Shown in pieces: positions 33,132 to 43,134 of a stretch of DNA of 64,000 nt. Source of the DNA: Heterohyrax brucei (lineage: Eukaryota > Chordata > Mammalia > Hyracoidea > Procaviidae); the NCBI GenBank assembly GCA_028571685.1, contig CM053146.1, positions 25,951,431 through 26,015,430 on the forward strand, in the 5' to 3' direction. Made by a program: the position numbers and the translations under genes. Below the pieces are notes generated by a model. It did not search any database and had not been told where the DNA came from. It worked only from the letters and a program-made list of their open reading frames with translations. Within the stretch, counting starts at the first letter, position 1. Every line of letters starts with the position of its first letter.

Positions 33132-34025
33132 CCACTGAATTCAGAACACTGTTAAAAGAAAGCACCACAGCACTTCCCAGATGAAGAAACCTTTCTGCAA
33201 CTACTGTAAGGTGAATACAAAAGGACTATATAGAGAGCCCTCTTAGATCTTGTACAAAATGCAGCAGAGTCACATGAAAAATTAAGCAAGCTATTTGATC
33301 CGATAGAACACCAGTATTCTGAAATCCAACAGATCAAGTACAAAATCAAACACATAGAAACTTCAATTCAAAGCCAAGAAAACAGACTGGAACAAACAGA
33401 AAAGAGACTTTCTGACTTGGAAGACAGAGCTACCGACTCCAGCATCTATGAGGAGAAGTCAGAAAAAAGAAACAAGAAAAATTAAGAAGCATGTGGGACT
33501 CTATTAAGAGGAACAATCGATGATTAATTGGAGTTCCTGAACAGGGTGAGACACTTGAGAACACAGAAAGAATTGTTGCTGAGATGCCAGCAAAGAACAT
33601 CCCAGAGATTATGAGAGAATATAGCTATCCAAGATGCGTATCAAATGCCACTCAATATTGATCTCAGAAGAAAGACTCCAAGACATAGTCTAATTGAGCT
33701 TAACAAAATGAAATATAAGCCCAGCCCAGTGCCATCGAGTCAGATCCGACTCATTTAGAAACTCTTAAAAGAAGCAAGACTCAAAGCAAAGCTAGCATTC
33801 AGAGGGAAACCCTCTAGGCTTTCATTGGATTTCTCAGCAGAAACAATACTGGCACAGAGACAATGGAATGACACATTCAAAGCCTTGAAGGAGAAAAACT
33901 TCCTAGCAAGAATTATATATCCTGCAAAACTATCTTTCAAATATGAAAATAAAATTAAGACATTTGCAGATAAACAGAAACTCAGAGACTTTGTAAAACA
34001 AAACCAAAGCTACAAGAAATACTGA
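33132..34025 (+). pseudogene. L1-6 ORF1 remnant
   Basis: The position of the start codon (ATGGCATCAGAAGG in L1-9 at 60554) reads ACTGAATTCAGAAC here, so the ATG is lost. The coiled-coil region follows at about 33260-33480. The mini-SINE insert at 33720-33756 replaces a few bases of the central region. The C-terminal domain is open at 33825-34025 (DFSAETILAQRQWNDTFKAL, IIYPAKLSF) and ends in TGA at 34023-34025. Confidence 0.87.
33720..33756 (-). repeat. Mini-SINE insert (ii) in L1-6 ORF1
   Basis: About 37 bp: CCCAGCCCAGTGCCATC followed by the core GAGTCAGATCCGACTC (33737-33752) and AT. L1-7 has plain L1 sequence at the same ORF1 position (about 42370-42400). Antisense to the host L1, as in L1-1 and L1-7. 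Confidence 0.7.
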
Positions 34026-34470
34026 AAGAATCTCATAGCTTAGAAGAACAAAACCACTAACTTTATATTTTAGAAGTAAGTATGGGACAAATCACCCAGA
34101 ATGCTACTCCGTTAGTGAAGGCTCCAAACTCAATCAAAGCTGTAATAGTGAAATGATCCAGTGATCATATCACGAAAGCTGTAATTTCATCATATTCCAG
34201 ATGAAGCAGAAGTCGATAAGACTGGTAGTAATTAAAATTGGGTTTCTACATAGTTTATTAAGGGGGATGATGGGGCAGCCATAAAGCACAATAAAGATGC
34301 AACATATCAAATCAAGAAGCGTAATACAGAAGTCTCAACAACCAAGAAACTAACCCTGAGAAAGGTGAAAAGTCAACTCACAAAGAAGAATGTCCCAGAG
34401 CAGATTAATAAGAACAACAGCGAAAACATCAACACAGACACAAACATATCACAACAACAGCACTGAACAA

Positions 34471-37400
34471 ATGCCTATCAATAATTACATTGAATGTGAA
34501 TAGACTCAACACTCCAGTAAAGAGACATCGAGTGACATCTTGGATAAAAAGATACAACCCATTCATTTGTTGCCCACAAGAAACTCACCTTAGACTTAAA
34601 AATACAAACCAACTGCAAATTAAAGGATGGAAGAATATATATCAAGCTAACAATACACAGAGAGCATGTGTGGCAATTCTAATCTCAGATAAAATACATT
34701 TTAATGCAAAATCCACCATCATGGACAAGGATGGAAACTATTGCTGAAAGGCTCAATACACGAGCAGGGATTACCAATATCAAATATTTGTGCATGTAAT
34801 ATTAGAGCACCTAAGTACATTGAGGAAAGAAGATAGACCAATCCGCAATAATAGTGGGATACTTCAACACTCCTCTCTCGATGTTGGGCAGACTGTCTAG
34901 AAAAAAGCTCAATAAAGACACAGAAGACCTTATTTCCACAATGAACCAACAAGAGCTCCTTGACATGTAAAGAAATTTCTATCCGTCAGTGGACAACTAT
35001 GCCTTCTCCAGTGCACATGGAACATTCTCAAGGATAGATCATGCATTAGGACATAAAGAAATTCTCAACAAAATCCATACCATTGAATTAATGCAAAGCA
35101 TCTTCTCAGATCACAAAGTTGTAAAAGTCAAAATCAATACCAGATAGATAGAAAGTGGAACTCATGAAAATTGTACAACATCTTGCTCGAAACGCCATGG
35201 GCTATAGAAGAAATCAAGGATGAAATAAAGAAATACATGGATTCCAATGAGAATGAAAACGCTTCCCAAAAGAACCTATGGAATATAGCTAAAGCAATGC
35301 TCAGAGGTCAGTTTATCCCCATAAATGCACACATCCGGAATCAACAAAGAAACTAAATCAAAGATGTAACCCCATACCTTGAACAAGTAGAGAGAGAACA
35401 ACAGAGAAACCCCTCAGTCACCAGAAGAAAACAGATTCTAAAGATCAGAGAAGAACTAGATGAATTAGAGCATAGAAGAACAATTGAAAACATTGAAACA
35501 ACCAAAAGCTGGTTTTGTGAAAAGAGCAACCAAACTGACAAACCATTGGCTAAACTTACTAAAGAAAAAGAGGAAAGGACACAAATAACCCACATAAGAA
35601 ATGAGAAGGGAGTTGTCACAACAGATCCAACAGAAATCAAAAATAACATAACAGAATACTATGAAAGACTGTGCTCTAACAAATTTGAAAACCTATAAGA
35701 AATGGGCAAATTCCTTCATTCATTTCACCTACCAAAATTATCAGAAGGTGAAGCAGAACAGCTTAATAAACCCATCACAAAGGAAGAGATTGAAAAAGTC
35801 ATCCAAAAACTGCCAACCAAAAAAAAAGCCTTGGCCCAGACGTCTTCACCACAGAATTCTACCAAGCTTTTAGAGAAGAGTTGTCTTCAATACTACTGAT
35901 ACTATTTGACAGTATAGAAATGGATGGAATACTCCCAAATTCATTCTATGAAGCCAGCATAACCCTTATACCAAAGCCAGGGAAAGATCCAACCAAAAAG
36001 GAGAACTTCAGACAGATATCACTCATGAATCCAGATGCAAAAATCTTCAACAAAATTCTCACCAATAGAATATAACAACATATCAAAAAAATAATCCATC
36101 ATGACCAAGTTGGATTCATACCAGGGATGAAAGGCTGGTTCAACATTAGAAAAACACTTAATGTGATCAACCACATAAGTATCACAAAAGACAAGAATCA
36201 CCTGATCTTATCTATTGATGCAGAAAGGCACTTGATAAAGTCCAACACCCATTCATGCTAAAAACTCTCAGAAACATAGGAATAGGCAGCAAGTTGCTCA
36301 AAGCAATAAGTGCCATTTATACAAAGCCAACTGCCTACATCATCCTGAATGGAGAGAGACTGAAATAGTTTCCCTTGAGAACAGGAGCTAGACAAGGATG
36401 CCCACTCTCACCTCTTCTATTCAACATTGTACTAGAAGTTCTAGCCAGAGCAATTAGACAAGACCAAGATAAAAAGGGTATCTGCGTTGGCAAAGAACAA
36501 GTAAAAATCTACCTATTTGCAGCTAATATTATTGTATACACAGAGTGTTCTAAAGAATCCACAAGTAAACTACTCAAACTGATAGTGTTCAGCAAAGTCT
36601 CAGGATGCAAGATAAACATAAGTAAGTCAGTAGGATTCCTTTACAACAATAACAAGATGATTAAGGAAGAAATCACCAAATCAAAACCATTTGCCCATAA
36701 GAAGATAAAGTACCTGGGAATAAATCTAACCAGAGAAATAACAGACTTTTATAAAGAGAACTACAAGTCCTTAATACAAGAAACAAAGAGATGCTTACAT
36801 AAATGGAGACACCTACCCTGATCATGGATAGGAAGACTTAACATTGTGAAAATGTGTATTTTACCCAAAGCAATCTACTTATATAATGCAATCCTGATAC
36901 AAAGTCCAGTGACATTTTTTAATGAGACAGAAAAACAAATCACCAACTTTGTTTGGCAAGGGAAGAAAACCTAGATAAGTAAAGAACTGCCAAAGCAGAA
37001 CACAGTGGGAGGCCTCTCACTACCTGACTTTAGAACTTATTACACAGCCGTAGTAGTCAAAACAGTCTGGTACTGGTACAAAAAGAGACAGATAGATCAA
37101 TGGAACACAAGTGACACACCAGAGATGATACAATCTTCCTATGAACAGCTGATATTAGACAAAGGCCCTAAGACACTAAACTGGAGTAAAAACAATCTCT
37201 TCACCAAATGGTGCTGGCAAAATTGGATATCAATCTGCAATGAATTTAAACAAGGCCCATATCTAGCACCTTATACAAAAACCAACTCAAACTGGATAAA
37301 AGAGCTACATATCAAATCTAAAATGATAAAGCTCATCCAAGAAAATGTAGGAACAACAATGGAAGTTTTAATACACAATGTAGACAGACTTCAAAATCTG

Positions 37401-38226
37401 TCAAACAAACCACAAACAACAGAACAGAAAATAGGTAAATGGGAGCTATTAAGAATCAAATACTTTTGCTCATCCAAAGACTAATAGAATTAAACGTCCA
37501 CCTACAGAATAGGAAAAAATATTTGGCAAATACATGTCAGACCGACACCTGATCTCCATAATCTATAAGGTGCTACAAAATAACAACAAGAAGAAGATAA
37601 ATTATCCAATTAAGAGATGGATGAAGGAGATGCACAGATACTCCACTGAAGATGAGATCCAGACAACCAAAAAATACATGTGGACATGCTCACGGTCATT
37701 AGCTATTAAAGAAATTCAAATCAAAACTACAATGAGATACCATCTCACCCAAACATGGTTGGCCATTATCCAAAAAATGCAAAACAACAAATGCTGGGGA
37801 GGCTGTGGAGAAACCGGAGCTCTCCTGCACTGCTGGTGGGATTGCAAAATGGTCCAACTTCTTTGGAAAGCCATCTGGTGCTTCCTTAAAAAGTTGGATC
37901 TAGACATACCATTTGACCCAGTAATTCCACTGAAGACCCAGTGATTCCTGCAGAATCAAGGTCATTCACACCAACTGACACATGCACGAGAATGTTTATT
38001 GCAGCACAGTCCACAATAGCAAAAAGATGGAATCAACCCAGATGTCCAACAACAGATGAATGGATAGGTAAACTATGGTACATATACTTGATGGAACACT
38101 ATGCAATTATAAAGAACAATGATGATTTTAGGCATCATCTCTTAACCTGCTTTCAGTTTTAAGATATTATGCCAAATGAATAGTCAATCCCCAAAGGACA
38201 AATATTGTATGAGACCCTTACGATAA
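34471..38226 (+). pseudogene. L1-6 ORF2 remnant, full span
   Basis: Starts at ATG 34471. The endonuclease N-terminus is at 34490-34747 (NVNRLNTPVKRHRV, then PQETHL, which holds the catalytic glutamate). Further blocks are at 35171-35356, 35661-36075 ([21 protein letters not shown]) and 36375-36821 (RT core: [20 protein letters not shown]). The catalytic motif reads FAAN (36516-36527) instead of FADD, losing both metal-binding aspartates. Thumb and C-terminus follow at 37005-37944 (CWGGCGETGALLHCWWDC) and 37941-38162. Several frameshifts and stops; stop codon at 38224-38226. Confidence 0.9.
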
Positions 38227-39212
38227 GAACTTCAAAACAGACTCATGCATTGAAGAAAAGAGTCTTTGATGGTTGCAAGGGTAGGGAGGGAGGGAGAGCA
38301 AGAGGGGATGGTTTACATTAGATAGTTGATAGAAACTTTGTTGGGTGAAATATGAGACAGCACACATTAGAAAGAAGATCAATATTAACTGGACTTCAAC
38401 ATAACACGATTACTCCTTCCACCTTAATCCAACATTGCAAGGAGTATCTGTGGCAGAGAGCCGGGGACTATGTTCTCAGGGGAAACAGAGGCCAATTGGT
38501 ACAACTAGCATTTTGCTACGAGAGTCCTCCACACCCCACATTGGTGAGTGCGGTCTGATATCTTAAAAGCTGCCAAGCTGCCATCTAAGAGTACAGCAGT
38601 TGGTCCCAACTTAGCACAAACGGATGATCAACAAGTACCAAAATGACACGGGGAAAAGAGAACCTAGAAGACAGACAGACCCATGTGAGTGGGTCACTAC
38701 ATCAACTTGTGACTGGAAGAACTGGATGATGCCCTTCTACCACCAATGATAGTCGTGATGGAGCTCACAAAGTTGATTCTCACTGTCAATACAAAAAGAA
38801 AGTTGTGCACTCTGAGAGCTCCATTAAAAGGCTGAAACTGATGGTCAATGGACCTCGGAGTTCCCCTGGGAGCATAGCCCCTGGCCCTGGTGCTGCCCCT
38901 GTCCATAAATTATAATGGAGGTCAACTCTCAGACAGGGATAGAATGGACTTGGTGACACAGAGTGACCATATCATGCATGCACTTAATGGTTCCATGTAA
39001 CTATAGGATGTTGTTGTGCTGACTTCTTTCTGGAGGAAGGGGCGTGAGTGGAGAGGAGGGGATAGGTGATTGTTGGAAGGATAAGACATATATGGAGAAG
39101 AGAGGAAGAAGGTGCTGTCATTGGGCAGGGAAAGCAATAGGAGCTGCATATAGGTGGGCATGCAATTTGAATTGAAATGTATGCTTTCATTCAATCATAA
39201 TTTAAAAAAAAA
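38227..39212 (+). other. L1-6 3' UTR and poly(A)
   Basis: Homologous to the L1-2 and L1-9 3' UTRs, with GGGAGGGAGGG at about 38284-38294 and the GTGAGTGCGGTCTG block near 38544. Ends in nine or more A after a TTT. Confidence 0.8.
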
Positions 39213-39587
39213 GAAATGGCACAGCACAATGACCAGCATAAGCCCTGACTTACTAGTCAGAGGATAAGGAAGATCTTTGGGATCCGGAGAACATTGGGAG
39301 ATGAATAAAGTGGTGAGGTTGAAAATGGTATCCACCTCAGGGCTTGGTTGAAGAATACTGAGAAACAGAAATAAGCTCAATCAAAAGAGCAAATAATACT
39401 GCCCATATAAGTCACCAAAGAACTGGGCAAAACAGCTTAAAATATCTTTTATAAAGAAAACTTTTAAAGTGAAAGTGTTTAAACAGGTACTAAATTTATT
39501 TTTGTACCATCCTTCCATTGGATACAAAATTCCATGGTTTTTGTAGAAAGGCAAGTCATGTTACAGGGTAGAATACATAAAGTTGTC
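39213..39587. other. Unassigned interval
   Basis: Nothing recognised. Confidence 0.45.
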
Positions 39588-39850
39588 TCACTTATCTAGT
39601 GCTAATATAACAGAAATACCCCAGTTGGATGACTTTAAAGAGTACAATGTATTTTGCCACAGTTCTTGAGGTTAAAGGTCTAAATCATGGTCTCCATCAT
39701 ATAGATTATTTCTTTATCTGTATACCTAGGTGTTCCTTGATTCCATGGCTTGTAGATGTGCCTCACGTGATGTCTGTCTTACCTGCTGTTTGTGTGTGTG
39801 CATGTGTCTTTCTGACTATACCTACTTCTCACCTATCAACACAATTATAT
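39588..39850 (-). mobile_element. MaLR-like LTR fragment (LTR-5)
   Basis: TGTCTCACTTATCTAGTGCT, ATATAACAGAAATACCCCAG and TGCCACAGTTCTTGAGGTTA follow the reverse of a MaLR 3' half. Diverged and truncated. Confidence 0.5.
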
Positions 39851-40438
39851 TCCAAAGACAGGTTGTTATGTAAAATTAGCATTATGCAAAAACATAGGAT
39901 TTGTTTTTCCACTTTCAGACCATCATTTTGTCCATATATATACATATATAGATACACACACATACTTTATTTAGAACATATGATCATAGCAATCGTAACT
40001 GCTAAGATTTACTGATGTGCTCATCACTGTGATGAGTTCAGTTATAGGATACTCCTCTCTGGAGAAAGAGGCTTCTAGAAGTCAAAATTGGATAAAGCTG
40101 GTCTTTGTGACTGGAGGACAACTGCTGGGTCAGATCTTACTCTGTGAGGCTTTGCCCAGAACTCTACTCCTATCCCTACTAATCCTGGAGCCTGTACTGC
40201 CCTCTGGCCTGGTGACTTACTGAGGCTCAGGGTTTCCTGTGTGGATGCTAGGAGCCTAACCACATGCCTGGCTTCATGCAAATGGGGGCTTTAGGCTAAG
40301 TTTGTCTCACTTTGGACTTCATTTTGAGATGTCATTAAACTTACACATATTTCTTCCACATACTCTCTCAAATGCCTCTTTCTTCCCCCTTCCCATCTCA
40401 CAGCATTTCAAAACTGAAGGACTTCAATACTGATGGAA
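39851..40438. other. Unassigned interval with a TA/CA run
   Basis: A TATA/CACA-rich stretch lies at about 39936-39966. The remainder is unrecognised. Overlapping open frames at 40017-40281 on both strands show no protein family features. Confidence 0.45.
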
Positions 40439-41741
40439 AGTGGAGGGGAAGAGCCAAGATGGTAGACTAGATACATGTCTCCTTGATGCTGTTTGAGAGC
40501 CAAGACCTAGAATAATAAATGAATGGGGTAATATGGACATTCTGGGAGACCCAGGATCTAGTGGAGGGTTGTGGGACTGGACTGGATGACAGGAAAGTAT
40601 TTCTGTCAGAGGTGAGGCAGCAACACACTGAGTCCTGCTTCTGCTGATACATTGTTTGACGGGCCTGCAAGTGTTGACAATTTCTTTGTTAATGTGGGAG
40701 GTGGGGACTTGGTCTGCTGAGCCTCTGGGCCTGGGGTGCTAATGTGCTGAACTGCAGTACTTAAGTGAACACTGTGTACCACAGCAGAGAGACTGTGCTT
40801 GGGGCAGCCATATCTTGACAACCTTGTTGCTGACCAAAGAAGCCAGTGCCTCTCCCCACTCTCTTTTCTCTGCTGCATGACAGATTCTGCTGACTCTAGA
40901 CAGGAAGGATGGCTAGTGCAATTCCGTCAGCTGAGAGGTGGAGTCAGCCACACCTGAGGTCTTAGTGGGGGCTAATTCTCATGATGAGTAACAACAGTTG
41001 CCTAGAATGTGCTTCTACAGAAGAATAACTGTTCTCAAGATGATTCTAGCTAGGGATCATGGTGGGGCCTGAAGACTGAGGGAGTCAAGACCATGACCAC
41101 TCTGTTTTTTGAGCCACGTCATAGCATTTGGGGGTTGTTTATGAGACACTGTCATTGTCGGCCAGGAGGCAGGGCCTACCACCCTTGAAGTCCTGCCTGC
41201 TCTGGGAAGTTGCTGGACAGCTCCTATCTCAGCAGTAAGGCATCCTTTAAAGTAAGACTAGCTGGAGAACACAGCAGTGACAGGCAGCTGAGTGGGCTGG
41301 TAGCATTTCTACCACCCCTCACTGAGCCACATCATAGCATCAGCTTATGGCTCCCCAGAGTATCCATAAGTAGGGCACAGGTTCTGCAAATCCTGAGGGC
41401 CTGGCTGCTCTCAGCAGCTAAACACATGTAGAGAGTGCAGTGGTCCCAGACAGCTGAGTGTGGTGGCATCCATCTCTCCTCCCCTCCCTGAGCTACACTA
41501 TAGGCCTGACTGATGTAATGATGAAGAGTTGCCAAGAGTAATTCACCACCTTTAGCAGTCAGGAGGTGGGTCCTGGCACCCCTGAAAGTACAGCTGTGGT
41601 AAGTCACTAGAGAACAGAGAGGCAGCTGGTGAACAAACCTAGTGGTGCCCATATTCCCCTCTTAGTACTACAATATAGCTCCCACTGAAGTAGCACTAGA
41701 GAAACCTCAACAGATTCTTGCTGGTGTGAAGTCAACAATCA
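40439..41741 (+). promoter_or_regulatory. L1-7 5' UTR with decayed tandem units
   Basis: 1.3 kb, richer in GC than the coding part. A GAGCCACGTCATAGCAT-like block recurs at 41111, 41323, 41489 and 41663 (spacing about 213, 166 and 175 bp). AGGAGGCAGGGCCTACCACC at about 41163 recurs as AGGAGGTGGGTCCTGGCACC near 41561. This suggests several promoter-type units of a sequence different from the L1-9 unit. Promoter function is inferred. Confidence 0.55.
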
Positions 41742-42690
41742 ATGTCTAACTATTTAAAGAAGCAGACAAATAAAACTCCAGAAAACTCCCAAAGTAAAGA
41801 ATCAAAAAATTTCCAAGATGAAGAAGCCATTCTTGAATCATCAGGGGTAGAATACAAAAGGTATGAAACCCTCCTAGAGGTTAAACAAGATGCAACAGAA
41901 CAAAATGAAAAATTAAGTAAGCTGTATGACCTGATGGAACATTAACTATCTGAAATCCAGCAGCCAAGCCAAGCCAAGCCAAGTGCAGATCAATAATAAA
42001 CTCACAAATTTAGACAATTTGACGCAAAGCCAAAATAGCAGGACTGAGGAGTTAGAAGGCAGACTCAGTGAGCTTGAAGACAGAGCAACTGACACAAGCA
42101 TTTATAAAAAGATTTCAGAGAAAAGAAATGAGAAAAATGAAGAAGAGTTATGAAACATTTGTGACTTTGTCAAGAGGAATAATCTACAAATAATTAGAGT
42201 TTCTAAACAGGGATGAATATCCAAAAATACAGAGTCTTGTTGAAGAGTCACTGACAGAAAATTTCCCTGAATTTGTGAAAGAGAACATAGAGATCCAAGA
42301 TGCTTATTGAACTCCACAAAATCTAGACCCTAAAAGACATCAAGACATATTACAATCAAGCTCAGTAAAATGAAGCACAAAGAGAGTCTCTTAAAGGCAA
42401 TGAGAATTAAGATAAAACTAACATAAAAAAGGTAAGCCTGCAGGCTCTTCTTGACTTCTAGGCAGAAACCACATAGGCAAGAAGTCAGTGGGATGACACT
42501 GTCAAAGACTTGAAGGAGAAAAACTTCCAACCAAGAGTTATAAATCCTGCAAAACTGTCTCTCAAATATGAAGGGGAAATTAAGGCATTCACAGATAAAC
42601 AAGCTTGAAGACTTTGTAAAAACCAAATGAAAACTACAAGAATTACTGAAAGAAACTCTTTGTTCAGAAAAACCAAAACAGCAAATGTAT
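41742..42690 (+). pseudogene. L1-7 ORF1 remnant
   Basis: ATG at 41742 opens MSNYLKKQTNKT. The coiled-coil onset reads NEKLSKLYDLMEH and meets TAA at 41943-41945, just before a GCCAA repeat insert. Later parts lie in other frames. The C-terminal domain is visible at about 42460-42680 with QPRVINPAKLSLKYEG-like and DKQA-like text in broken frames. A mixture of stops and small indels. Confidence 0.82.
41963..41984 (-). repeat. GCCAA tail-only insert (iv) in L1-7 ORF1
   Basis: Four GCCAA units followed by GTG interrupt an otherwise continuous ORF1 sequence (CCAGCAG then ATCAATA). A GCAG duplication may flank it. It looks like the tail of the mini-SINE class alone. Confidence 0.6.
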
Positions 42691-43134
42691 GCTTAAGGTT
42701 GCAATGCAGGACACAACATCCAGAATCCTATTCAGCTAGGGAAAGCACAAACATCAATCAAAGCTAAAATATTAAAAGAAGGAAACCAGTGATTTTAGCA
42801 TGGAAGCTATGACATCATCACAATATAAGGAGTGATACTTTACAGTACTTACAACACTTTCAGATGGAGAGGAAATTATGAAGATATACAGAAATTACAG
42901 ATTGGTTTAAACTTAGAACCTTAAGGGAATTAAAAGGGGTAGTCACAAAGCAAACTAACTATGCAACATATGAAAACAAGAAATGTAATACAGGAGTTTC
43001 AACAAACACAAAACCAGCACTGAAAAAGATGAAAAGTAAACCCATAAAGGAAAAAGATCCAAAACAGAATATTATGAGAAATAAAGAAAATATCAACAAT
43101 ACAGAAATAAATACAGAAAAATAACAGCACTGAA

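Larger units (their letters stand above)
32627..39212 (+). mobile_element. L1-6: near full-length plus-strand LINE-1
   Basis: In order: a 5' UTR starting inside a promoter unit (32627-33131), ORF1 (33132-34025), spacer, ORF2 (34471-38226), 3' UTR with a G-rich tract (38277-38312) and poly(A) ending 39212. At about 6.6 kb it is the most complete LINE in one orientation here. ORF1 lacks its ATG and contains a mini-SINE insert. ORF2 has many stops and a lost catalytic aspartate pair. No clear target duplication was found. Confidence 0.92.
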
